Positions 23,597 to 35,700 of a stretch of 64,000 nt of DNA are shown here, one piece after another. Every line of letters begins with the position of its first letter. Within the stretch, counting starts at the first letter, position 1. Below the pieces are notes generated by a model, which saw nothing but the letters and a program-made list of their open reading frames with translations, had not been told where the DNA came from and did not search any database. This stretch comes from Acanthococcus lagerstroemiae (taxonomy: Eukaryota > Arthropoda > Insecta > Hemiptera > Eriococcidae). Location of the stretch: positions 24,578,603 through 24,642,602 of the forward strand of contig CM063112.1 of assembly GCA_031841125.1 (NCBI GenBank). The letters run 5' to 3'. The position numbers and the translations under genes are program-made.

Positions 23597-23846
23597 GACG
23601 ACTGCTACAAAAGGCCAGGCCACAAACCTAATCCGATTGTATGGCCTTGCCTTCAAGAACTGTCTCTCACTATCAAAAAATGCCTGTACGGAGATCCACA
23701 TCCGCCCCATCAACTTCGAACACTTCGACAGGGGGGCAATAGGTACGCGACCAGTAGCACCAAATGACGGAGACATTTTCGACTTCCAGATCCATTTTAC
23801 GAGATCTGGCGACACAGAGCATCGGACTTGGGCTTTGAACATTTAG
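23595..23846 (+). pseudogene. Unrecognised coding-like segment, partly duplicated
   Basis: An 83-codon open frame with balanced composition (motifs NLIRLYGLAFKN and IHIRPINFEHFDRGAIG). Its first 25 codons are repeated, degraded, at 22863-22927 on the other side of the Harbinger-like element. The duplication suggests that this belonged to a repeated sequence before the element inserted. Family unknown. Confidence 0.3.
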
Positions 23847-23866
23847 ATCTAGGTATGTTCAAAAAA

Positions 23867-24110
23867 CTGCTTTCGCTTCGCGAAAGCAGTACCGACTTTT
23901 CGGCCTTCGGCCGAAAAGCACTCGGAACTCGCTTCGCTCGTTCCTCGCAGTGATACCGAAACGTACTCGGAACTCGCTTCGCTCGTTCCTCGCGAAATCA
24001 AGACACTGTCGACACGTTTTAAGTCGTTAACGTTTTAAAAAACGCAAATGTCGACAAGGACTAGTGGTATTCGGCTGAAATGTTTAAGGCCATTCACGTT
24101 TTAAAAAACG
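23867..24110. repeat. Cluster of short perfect hairpins and direct repeats
   Basis: 23867-23889 is CTGCTTTCG-cttcg-CGAAAGCAG. 23896-23918 is CTTTTCGGCC-ttc-GGCCGAAAAG. A 29-bp direct repeat beginning actcggaactcgcttcgct occurs at 23920-23948 and 23965-23993. The palindrome CGTTTTAAAAAACG occurs at 24031-24044 and 24097-24110, each next to a gtcgac-like word. This packing of hairpins resembles the ends of rolling-circle or foldback elements. Confidence 0.6.
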
Positions 24111-24321
24111 CAACTCTCGACAGGGAATAGTATTATAAAAAAAAATATATAAAACTACCCGGCTATCAAAATTAGAGTTCGTATAAATTTGAAATCGATA
24201 CATTCAAGGCGGAAACGTGTAAGACCGAAACATTTGTATAATACAACAAAACTACGCGGCTATCAAAATTTGATTTCGTATAAATTAAATCCCAAACAAC
24301 ATCGAGTACATAAGTCGCCTT

Positions 24322-24919
24322 GCGCTTCTTATGCTGAACTTAAATTGAGGAAACTCGTGAACCACTCAACCGATTGTCATCAAACTTTCACCAATACAAC
24401 TTCGAGTACTTCTCTATAATGTACCAAAATTTGGAATCAAATGATTCGATAGTTCCTGAGATTTTTGTGCCACAAATTTTGTCCTCAAGGAAAACTCACG
24501 AACGGCTCGACCGATTGCCTTCAAAAGCTTATTTTAACAACTTCGAGTACTTCTCCATAATATACCAAAATTTGGAATCAATTGATTCAATAGTTTCTGA
24601 GATTTTCTTCCCACAAAATTGCGCTTCTTATGCTGAACTTAAATTGAGGAAACTCGTGAACGACTCAACCGATTGTCATCAAACTTTCACCAATACAACT
24701 TCGAGTACTTCTCTATAATGTACCAAAATTTGGAATCAAATGATTCGATAGTTCCTGAGATTTTTTTGCCACAAATTTTGTCCTCAAGGAAAACTCACGA
24801 ACGGCTCGACCGATTGCCTTCAAAAGCTTATTTTAACAACTTCAAGTACTTCTCCATAATATACCAAAATTTGGAATCAATTGATTCAATAGTTTCTGAG
24901 ATTTTCTTCCCACAAAATT
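24322..24919. repeat. Higher-order tandem array, 2 x 299 bp (4 x about 150 bp)
   Basis: The phrase gcgcttcttatgctgaac starts units at 24322 and 24621, a 299-bp period with very few differences. Within each unit two diverged 150-bp halves share cgaccgatt, ttcgagtacttctc and ccaaaatttggaatcaa. Open frames cross the units only because of the repetition. The array abuts the (TA)n tract. Confidence 0.8.
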
Positions 24920-24922
24920 AAG

Positions 24923-26225
<1,303 letters not shown>

Positions 26226-26745
26226 CATTTGATGGAGCACAGACGAGACGTGGGCTACGACCAAAGCAAACATGGAAAAGCTACACACAATGCAAAGAGC
26301 AATAAAGCGAAGTCTGTTAGCGGTAAGAAGGGCGGAATCAGAAACAGAGACATCAGAGAAAGAACCCAAATGAAGGACGTAGGATATATGATAGAGAAAT
26401 TGAAATTTAAGTACGCGGGACATATAATGAGACAGGAAGAGGTAGGTGGGGGAGAAAAATCCTCGACTATACTCCGTTAGACAGGAAACGTTCAAGAGGA
26501 AGACCAGTAACCAGGTGGAAGGATGAAATTAGGAAGGAAATTGGGCCAAATTGGAAGAGAAAACCAGAAAACAGGGAACTAGGGAGAGCATGCGAGGAGG
26601 GATATGCCCAAAAGTGGGAGGCGGACGGGAGAAGCGGCGGGGCCGATGTACCAGACATCATGGCGGCTCATATAATACGAGTACTGTAAGTATATTGTAC
26701 AGATAGTTAAAAAAGTCCGCCATGCTGTTAAATAAACGAATGAAA
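26226..26745 (+). pseudogene. LINE C-terminal fragment with 3' end
   Basis: One frame reads MEKLHTMQRAIKRSLL. After a frameshift near 26330 it continues IRERTQMKDVGYMIEKLKFKY, then AGHIMRQEE, then RGRPVTRWKDEIRKEIG and EEGYAQKWEADG. This order (RxRT...KW.WAGHI...RGRPxTRWxDDI) is the conserved C-terminus of many endonuclease LINEs (RTE/CR1-like groups). The frame ends in a stop near 26691, and taaataaacg follows. It matches the group at 57250 and possibly at 60060. Confidence 0.7.
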
Positions 26746-26923
26746 CAGAGACACTATAGAGAGAATTCGGATCATTGGAAACATCTTTACAACTCCTCAA
26801 CTGTCCCGAAAGAATGCACCGTTACAAAAGCATCGTTCACTTCCGGATCATTCCGGAGCGCGAGGTGTGCTCACGTTTACCGGGGAAAGAAGCGCCAGGT
26901 AATTTGCATAATCGGAACTGAGG

Positions 26924-27631
26924 CAGGGTTGGGAAAGCCGACACTGAATCTGAATCAGAAACTCGAAAGTTTAAGAAATTGTGCTGTTTCGGAAGCCGAA
27001 TCCGAAGCTACGTGTCATCATCATCTTGGGAGGGAAAAGCCGAAACTGGAGTTCATAAAAAAATTATTGTTTGTTAAATTTGGGAACTCGTAGTCCCCAG
27101 AGGGAAGTCAAGTTTCCAATATTTCCTTCCAGAAATCTATCACAGAAATATTTTTATTCTTGTTCTTGGCAGATATATTGCAACGCATTTTAGATGGTAG
27201 AATTTTCAACTCATCTCTATTGTTCAGGCTAAGATTTTTTCTCTTTCTCTTTATGAAAATAGGGACAATAGTGACTTTCTTTTTCAAGAAATAGTAAAAC
27301 AATAGTGACTGGCTCAAAAAAGGATAGTGACCAAATGATAACAACCCTGTTAAAACAAAAACGGTGCAGACATAAGCGTTTTTTTTTGTTTTTTTGGCTC
27401 TTTCATTTAAGTGATGATTTTATTTTACAAAAATGATTACATCCCACTTTATTAAATACTTGGTAGTGACCTATCTCAATAAATTCAGCATCAAGATACC
27501 AACAAATGAAAAAAAGTGAAAAACATCAAGTTTACCCCAAAAATTATCGATTTTAATCGATTATAATCAATACGAGGCAGTCTATAATCGATTATAATCG
27601 ATAAGAAAACTTATCGGCTTTTTCCAGCCCT
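26924..27631. mobile_element. hAT-like element, GGAAAAAGCCGA ends
   Basis: Left end CAGGGTTGGGAAAGCCGA and right end TCGGCTTTTTCCAGCCCT are inverted with few mismatches. The right subterminal part holds repeats of aatcgattataatcgat (27545-27605). Flanking 8-mers do not match clearly. About 708 bp with no transposase domain. Confidence 0.5.
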
Positions 27632-27864
27632 AGTACGTAGTGAGTTATTACCGGTTACTGGTATTTGTTCCAGTGTTGTACAAGGTTTCGTGTTCCCTTT
27701 TCTATTTATAATACATAATTTTGGTGACGAAGAACTTACTGCAGAAATGATGAATAAAGACTCGAAGTGGAGTTCACCCACTCGTCGAAATACCTGAACT
27801 AACAAACACTGAACTATTTGGGGCCGGATCACGAGGATAAAACTGTATTCAGAATGAAGGACGC

Positions 27865-27961
27865 GAAAAACACCCCAGACTGAGTCCATCGCTGCCACCA
27901 CAGCGGAAGCCAAAACACTTAAAGCAACACTGGAAGAGGAACGAAAGGCTCGGGACAAGAT
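27865..27961 (+). pseudogene. Coiled-coil reading frame, 5' piece, cut by transposon
   Basis: The frame reads TPQTESIAATTAEAKTL, then ATLEEERKARDK, a highly charged, heptad-like helix. It is interrupted at 27962 by the end of the 3.55-kb element. The continuation lies at 31513. Upstream the frame is shifted or stopped near 27880, so the N-terminus is lost. The DNA just before (27700-27740, with tttggtgacgaag) resembles the start of a retroelement, so this may be an old Gag rather than a host gene. I do not recognise the family. Confidence 0.45.
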
Positions 27962-28284
27962 CAAGGTGTCTACAGGTTTGGAAAATTTGCAAAGTTTGGA
28001 AAAAAAAAGTCAGGAATTTAGAAAGTAGGTCAGGAGGTTTGTAAATAGTCAGGAAATTCAACAAAATTTTTCAGAAGTTTAGAAAAAAATAAAGAATGAA
28101 CCTGCGGAAAATTTTTTTCCTCGTTTAATTTTACTACAGCACTCTATATGTATATCTGTGAACACCTTCCTCATGCTTTCACCCAAAAATCAACTTCAAA
28201 TTTCAGTTCATTTTAACCAGAGCGTCTAGTAGTATAAACATAAATATATACTGTCTATACTGTAAAGGTTTAAACACAGACGAA

Positions 28285-28546
28285 ACTTGACTTTCAGTTG
28301 GGGGCGGGGGGAGGAGGAGGGGAGGGGGCTGGAGAAGGAAAATTTGCCGGCAAATCTTTTGTTTTAAACTAAGAATTCGTCGACAAAATTTTTTAAAATT
28401 TGCCGATTTTTTAGTTAAAATATTTTTTAATAGAAAATAAAAATAATAATAATAAACAAAAAACAAACAAACGAACAGACGTTCTTCGAAAATGAAAAAT
28501 CCAAATGAACATTTTCAGAATTTGCCAACTGCCAAATTATTGAAGG
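28285..28546 (+). repeat. Dispersed 250-bp module, first copy
   Basis: Shares gactttcagttggg, aatttgccg, aaactaa, tgccgattttttag and aaaatgaaaaat.caaatgaac with 31175-31430 in the same orientation. Partial reverse-complement copies are at 52595-52745 and 55480-55620. Non-coding. Confidence 0.7.
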
Positions 28547-28813
28547 CAGGGATGTACCGATAAGGGGGCAGGGGATAACGGAGAAATTTACCATTTCAGT
28601 CAGGCGCGTTGAAAAAATCTAACAAGTTAAAAGGTTTTCTTTTTTCTTGCTTTGATATTTTGGGAATTGAGTTGAGAGGTAGGTAAAACCGAAGTCCAAA
28701 AGGTTTTTCTTCTTTTGCATTGATACTTCGGAATTTTGAGTTGAGTTAGTTGGGACTTTCACAATTTTTACCCCCACCCCTTACCACAGGAAAAACTCTT
28801 CGGTACGCCCCTG
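28547..28813. mobile_element. hAT-type MITE (CAGGGATGTACCG family)
   Basis: Ends CAGGGATGTACCG and CGGTACGCCCCTG bound 267 bp. The interior shares aaaggttt, ttgcattgatactt and ttgagttgag words with the complement of the 635-bp element at 59286-59920. The target duplication is not readable because the left flank lies in repeated sequence. Confidence 0.6.
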
Positions 28814-31029
28814 GACTCCAGGACTCAGAATGGGATTCCAAAGTGGATAGATTATCGACGTTAATTACTGACCTTAAGGGTAGTTGAATTCGAACATGCG
28901 CTAAATTTTGAGTCTGAATCAAGCTTAAGAGACCCAATAAATCGAAATGGACAAGCACTAATTAGTTTTTGCAAATCGAGTAGACTATTGACGTGGAGAG
29001 TCCTTACGATCTTATATTCAAATTATTAACAGACTGTTTTTGAAAATGCTAAAGATCGCTGATTCATTCTCATCATTATAAACAACCTAATTTCTTGAGA
29101 AAGGGTTGAATCGTCGAATGCCGAATTTTCAAAAGCAGCATATATGATTTTATAAAAAATGATTGAACTATCGAAGTGAAAGTTGTTTTATTTCAATTTT
29201 CTTGTTTCAGGTGGGGCGGGGGGGGGGGTGTTACAAATTTAGTAATGACCCTTGGACCTTTGATTGGTCTTCATCATTCTTAGATTAAATGGCACTTTTT
29301 GCGTGTAATGCTGAAGAAAAACTCATTAAAACTTTTGCATCCTTATGAGCCAACATTTGAAGTCCGACGATTGATAAAAATTAATTATTGACGTTGAAAA
29401 CCCAAGTAATTTATTGGAACAGCGACTATTGTAATTCCTATTTTTGGTTCAATTTCCTAGTTTTGATTTTTAAAGACTCGAATGTTCCATTTATAATAAC
29501 GTATACTTGGATAATTTTGAAATTTTTCCTTCAGTTTGAATTTTGGTAATTTGATGGCTATGAAAATGTTCAAAGATTAAATCAAGTTCGTTCATTTTCG
29601 ACTCTCATTTTGGTGTTTGGGGCCTACCCGAGAGTCAATATCGAAAATTTATCGCGTTGATGGAATTTCCAAATTAGGTGACCTCTCTTCTCCCCTTCCC
29701 CATTTGATTCGGTTACCGGGCGGAAGTCAATTTTAATCGCTTCCGGTGACCAGTTTTGGCTTTTGAACTCTAAATCGGGAATCCAAGAGGAATCTGAAGA
29801 AACTTTCGAATTCAGCCACCCAGAAAATTCTAATACTTTATTTGATTTCCTAAAAATCAATTTTGAATTTTGGGGCCCAAATCGCAGTTTAATAAGAAAG
29901 CTCATAGAAGCTTTCGAATTCAGCGATGCGAAAAACTGCTTATATTTTGATTCGTTACTCAATTTTCCAAGAATAAAGAACTCTGAAAGTCAGTTCAGGG
30001 TTTAAAGAAGAATCTTCTGGTGAAATTTTCGAAATCAATTACTCAAAAAATCCTATTTTAGTGATCTTTCCACAAAACTTCAAGTTTAGCTCTAGGCTTG
30101 CTTAATGGGAGGATTTTTTTTACCGAAAAAGAAACTAGACCTTGCCGTCAAAGATGCCGAATTAAGGGAAAAAACTTTCATTCTTTTTCCATTCAGAATG
30201 GGCTCATCTTCATTCTTTGCGAAAAAGAAAAAAAAGAGGAAAATGAGAGTGAATGCATTCTTCAATTCAGCATCTCTATTTGCCTTTTGAAGACCCAGTT
30301 TGTCCCACGTCGATCCGACTTCGGAATAAAAATGGGTGTGGGATTATCATTTTTACAGTTTGTATAAAAATTAACGGTTAGTGTTTTTATTCACTAACAA
30401 AGGCCGGATTTACCTGACTGGCCGCTATGTGCTAATTTTTTCTACCACCCCCAAAAATATATGTAAAATAAATCCCACTTTATTCGTTTTTAATTTTTCA
30501 TCCCCCAAGCACTTACATCTGCTCACATGAGCATACCCTAATCTGGGAGGATAAGCTGGAAGAATGTTAGAAATACTTGAGAGGAACACACAACTTCTTT
30601 TACACACTAAGATGGTTGTTATTCACCCTTGGTGATATTTTTTCTGAATTTCCTCTGATTCGTCTCCCAAGTTGGTTCCAATAGAATCGAAAAAAGAAAA
30701 ACTCCAAAGTTTCAGGTTAATTGGATGAGAGGAATCCGTGCCACAAGCTCCCTTTTGTTCTTATGGGAAAAACACAAGAAGTTTTGACTTTTGTTTCAGA
30801 CTAAATTTCCCTCCTATATTCATCAGGACCAAAGCCCGTAAATTGAACAATATAACATTTGCTATTGGATTCAGCTTGTGACACAGGAAAATACGTATTT
30901 TGCTTTCAACTTCTTAGAATCTAATAAAATGTTCAACTTTCTCAAATTTCAGGCTCCAGGTCAAACAAAGACTCTAGTAAAAATAGAATAGTCATTGAAA
31001 TTCGAAATTCACCGTTTGCTACCGACTTT

Positions 31030-31430
31030 CAGATTTTCGAAATGTCTTCCATATTCCAGCTTTGTTTCAACCGTTCAGATAACGTTCGATACTTAGCTTG
31101 AAACTTACCTTCGGCTTTTGACTGACTAGTCTCTTGACAGGAGTTCAGGGTACTCCATTTTCAGAAACGAAATATGATTTTCAGTTTGGGGAGGTGGAGA
31201 AGAACAATTTGCCGACTATTTTTTTTAAACTAAAAATTTGCTGACAAAATTTTAAAAAAGAATTTCAAATTTGCCGATTTTTTAATCGAAATAGTTTTTA
31301 ATTCAAAAAAAAAAGGAAACCAACAAACAGAAATTCGTAAAAAATGAAAAATTCAAATGAACAGGTTCTCAATTTGCCGACTGCCAAATTATTGGGGGAG
31401 GGTGTTTCTACCCCCCACACCGCCTATAGT
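31030..31430 (+). repeat. Dispersed module, second copy with its flank
   Basis: 31175-31430 repeats the 28285-28546 module. 31030-31180 (cagctttgtttcaacc, ggcttttgactgact, aggagttcagggtactcc) aligns in reverse complement with about 52740-52870. Together with 30540-30760 against 55310-55460, this shows that a long repeat unit is present in inverted orientation at 52.6-55.6 kb. Confidence 0.7.
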
Positions 31431-31512
31431 TTCGCCCCTGGGTTGAAAGAAGAGAAAAACAAAGTTTGGAAAAGTCAGGAATCTATATTTTTCCATTCTT
31501 GTAGACACCTTG

Positions 31513-31611
31513 AAGAAGGTAGCCGACCTTGCCAAAGAACGAAAACGGCGGGAAGACCTCACAAAGGAGCTCCGCAAGTTGCAAGTACAGTGGAAGGAGT
31601 CCCACACGTAA
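31513..31611 (+). pseudogene. Coiled-coil reading frame, 3' piece
   Basis: Resumes the frame broken at 27961: KKVADLAKERKRREDL, then TKELRKLQVQWKESHT and a TAA at 31609-31611. Charge pattern and heptads match the 5' piece, and the phase is correct if an 8-bp target duplication is discounted. Function unknown; a Gag-like or cytoskeletal-type helix are both possible. Confidence 0.45.
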
Positions 31612-31886
31612 AAAACAAGCAGATGAGCACTACTCAAGCAAGGTCGGCTGGCACCCCAGTTATTATACACACACTATATAACATAGATACCTAACAAAGA
31701 AGAAGGTACCTAAAAGGAGGCGGGAGGGAGAAAAACTTCTAGGAATCGATAAATAAGGAAGTACAGAAACGTGTCAGAAATTCGCATCCCGTCGGGTCTC
31801 TGAAGTCGGGGAGACCACAAAAATATCAAAAATTCCAAGTTTACTCGCATAAGGTCTCAGATCTGTGTTGATGTGTCGCATTACAG

Positions 31887-32735
31887 TGACGTAAATTTGT
31901 AAACCTGAAGAGGATTCTGGATCGGTTAAACCTAGGGGGAGTTACGCCAATACTAAAGGGAAAAGGCCCTGACTAAAATTAGATTCAATACAGAACACGT
32001 TAACTAGAAGAAATCGAAATTTTGAATATAACTTAAATTTATTAAAAAATAAAATAGACGTTTTTAAAATAAAAGTACAACGTGGATAAATTAATTTTCT
32101 TCTCAAACGGTCGGCTCGGCTTCGGGATCCTTATTTGTAATAAGTATTGGATTCGGACCTAACGACAAACATAAAACAAACGTTTGTCGTCAGTCTAAGA
32201 AATAACGAAAAGGAGAAAATGATACGGCCCCAAAGGGCGAATGTTCGAGGAAATCGAACGGAATTCCACGAGGAATTCAAATTATTACGATCGACACGAA
32301 TTTGCATCGATAATTTCAACTTAAATTTTGTTGACTGGTGATGATGACTCTGGCAAGACTTGTCCGAACCGAATTACGAAATTTACGTAAATACGAGAAC
32401 TACACGTTCTAGATTTCTTAGATGTCAACTACTAACTGTCTATACTACTGACAATACTACTGACCTGTACATCCATAACTTCCTCGTCGGTCATCTTTTC
32501 CAAATTTCGGCGCAGTTCGTAAGTAACTCAAAAAGCAACTGACCGGAGAGGCTCGATGAAAGCTTAAACGAAGACGTTACTTTCCCTTGCTAAGCACAGC
32601 CAATTATTTATTTATCCACCCTCAAATCTATACCAGCCAAATATTTTCACCATCACCGTCAACCTGACGTATTCTTCAACGAAGTGAAGGAAACGTGAAC
32701 GGAGTTGAAGTCGAAAATTTGAGAAATTTTCGACA
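31887..32735 (-). repeat. BEL/Pao 3' LTR (849 bp)
   Basis: Boundaries TGACG...CGACA on the + strand (TGTCG...CGTCA in element direction) follow the TG...CA rule. Every sub-frame in it recurs exactly 7,663 bp downstream. Polymerase II promoter elements were not resolved. Confidence 0.95.
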
Positions 32736-32756
32736 CTCCGGCCCCCCAAAAATTTC
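32736..32756 (-). other. Polypurine tract of the BEL/Pao element
   Basis: On the minus strand, ttttggggggccggag ends directly at the 3' LTR, the expected plus-strand primer site. It overlaps the last bases of the polyprotein stop region, leaving almost no 3' untranslated spacer. Confidence 0.75.
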
Positions 32757-35700
32757 ACTCACTAGAGTGAACAGATTCGGGGCTAGGAGGTAAAACCTCA
32801 AGGGGAAAGAGATGGTTCACACTTCTTTGAACCGTTCTACCATTCGTATGAACATGTGCCACTGCTAGTCTCTGGTCAACTTTGACAATCTTACCAAATT
32901 TCCAGTCAGTCCTGACTGCTGAAGGCTCTTTGATAAGAACTATATCTCCCTTTCTGGGAACAAAAGGAGATGACCCTTTTTTAGGAGGGTGAATAGAAGT
33001 ATGTCTTTCACGTAAAGATAAAAGATACAAACTTCTAAAGGCAGACCAAAAGGCCTCCACTACCCCTAATGTATGTCTCCAAGAGCTAATCAAATTATTA
33101 GAATTGGATGACAACATCTGGGTTTGAACTCCAAGAGTTGAATTGACATTACATGTCCTTAACCTCAAAAAATGATTTGGTGTCAGAGGAGTGAGTAACT
33201 CATCTGATACGTATGTCAGAGGTCTACTATTTATGGTGTCCTCAATTTGACACAAAGCTGTACTCAGCTCCACATAGTCTAGCAATTCTAAACCATATGT
33301 CTTTTTCAAACACTTCTTCACGAGCGAAACCAAACGTTCATAAGCTCCTCCACACCATGGAGAATAGTTTGGAATGAAATGCCATTGAATATTATTGCTA
33401 GTGACGAACTGATTGACTCGAGCGTCATTCAGTTGAACTGATGTACCAACAAGTGGTTGTACAAAAGTAAAATTCGAAGCATTGTCACTAACAATAAATT
33501 TCGGAACCCCTCTTCGACTTAAGTGCACCGCCCGTGTCACTAGGCAAGTGAAAAGAGCTCCATACACCTTGACTATGTCTCCGAGACTGTTTCGAATATT
33601 TAGATAACCAAAATAATCTAATCCAGTATGGAGAAAAGGAGATGCTTCCGCAACTCTGACTAAAGGTAGAGGAGGTATGGGAGGTAACTTGTAACTACCA
33701 CCGTACCACCTTGTACAAACTTTGCAAAAGTGAAGCACTGACTTAACTTTAGCTCTTCCTTTAACGATCCAAAAACGTTCCCTGATTTTAGCTAGCAAAT
33801 GATTACACCCAATATGGTGATTCTCAATATGTAGCTTCCGAATGTAAACGGCCGTGAGAGGACTGTCTCTCGGCAAAAGAATGGGATGTATTGTATCCCA
33901 CGGTAAAGAAGCATTCTGTAAACGCCCTCTACATCTAATGAGCCCATGATCATCTAAGAACAAATCTAGTTGAAAATTAGGCTGAATTTTCTTCTTTAGG
34001 CTCTCGCCTTCGGAAAGAAAATATTTCTTTTGAAGTTCTAACAAAAGAAATCGTTCTGAGATCTGATACACATCAGTCTCAGAAAAATGAGAATATCTGG
34101 ATCGGAATACAGTAAGAAGAATAAATCGAAAAACTTTCGAAATTAATCTCACATACTTATTCCAACAAGAAAAACGATTTTCGAATTCATCGGTTAAACG
34201 ACCAGTGTACACTGGTTTACTCGCCACCAGATTAGCCACCGGTGTGTGTCTAGAGACTTCTGATGCGTTAGAAGTCTGAAATACCTCAGTATTGCAAGGA
34301 GGCAATGGCCAAAGTTTTTCACTGAGAAGCCACTTAGGACCATGCCACCATAACTTATTCTCTTTCAAAAGAGAAGCTTTCATACCCCGAGAGGCAATGT
34401 CAGCCGGATTATCGTGAGTAGGGACATACCGCACGATAATATCAGGAGTTCTCCTGATTTCATCTAACCTGTTCTTCACAAAAATGGGTTGAATGGCCGA
34501 GGAACTCAACCATTGGAGTACTGTGGTTGCATCAGTCCACAGTATCACCTTATCTATGGGGACAGAAAACAATGACTTCAAGAAATTTGCAGTCCGTTTT
34601 CCAATCCATACTGCCAAGAGTTCCAATCTAGGAATACTCATTCCCTTAATTGGAGCTATACGAACTTTGCTGAAAACCAAAGTTGATTCGGGCTGACAAG
34701 ATCCGTCACCCGACCGATATAAATAAGCACAACACGCGAATGCTGCCTTTGACGCATCACAAAAAATATGAAGCGTGAACGTTCCCTCTCCAGAAACTGA
34801 CCAATATTTGCGCGGGAACTTAATCTCGGCAATTTCCTTGGCTTCAACAACTAACTTTGTCCATTTTGCTTCTAAATCCGTTGGCAGAACTTCGTCCCAA
34901 TTCAATTTCAGTTTCCAACAATTTTGCATGAACAACTTCAATTGAAGGGTTGAAGGGGATACAAGACCAAGAGGGTCAAAAATTGCTGCCGTGAATTTTA
35001 AAACACTACGCTTTGTAGGTTTTCCGATCAACTCATCTAAACTAGATCGAATTGATAAAATGTCAGACTTTGGATTCCAATTCAATCCTAAAATCGAAAT
35101 GTTACCAACAGTCTGACAAACTGAATCTTTAGGAATTGCTTCCATAAAAGATTGATCATTGGAAATCCAATCACGTAAATTGAAACTAGCCTCTCGCATC
35201 TTCGGCATTACTGACTCATACAGCTGAACTGCTGACAGAGTATCTGGTACACTGATTACCAAATTATCAACATAAAAACACTGACTCGCTAAGATGTGCC
35301 ATTGATTAATGGAAACTGACGCTGTTAAAAGTTCTTGGAGAACCATGTTTAACAGAAAGGGTGAAGATATGACCCCAAAAGGGACACGAGCAAAACGAAA
35401 AATTATCAAATTTTCCCGGTCAAGCGGTTTTGCTATATCTTTTACCCATATAAAACGAACGGAATCTCGATCCACTTCATTGAGACCGATCATCAAAAAT
35501 GCCTTTTCGATATCAGAGGTGAGAGCCACAGGATGAACTCTAAAATTCAACAACAACTCCACTACATTTTTGGTCAACACAGGACCAGCATGTAGCATGT
35601 CATTCAAACTATGACCAGACTTTGTTTTCGCTGAAGCATCGTAAACGACGCGTAATTTGTTTTTCTGGAAAATTGGCCTATGAGGCAAGTAATGGACTAC

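Larger units (their letters stand above)
27962..31512. mobile_element. 3.55-kb hAT-type composite element
   Basis: Perfect 13-bp inverted ends CAAGGTGTCTACA and TGTAGACACCTTG. Subterminal ggaaaa...agtcaggaat occurs on both sides, a pattern I associate with a widespread hAT group. Flanking 8-mers GACAAGAT and AAGAAGGT match at five positions, and removing one 8-mer restores a continuous coiled-coil frame across the site. No transposase is readable. The interior holds a 267-bp MITE (28547-28813) and two copies of a 250-bp module (28285-28546 and 31175-31430). Confidence 0.65.
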
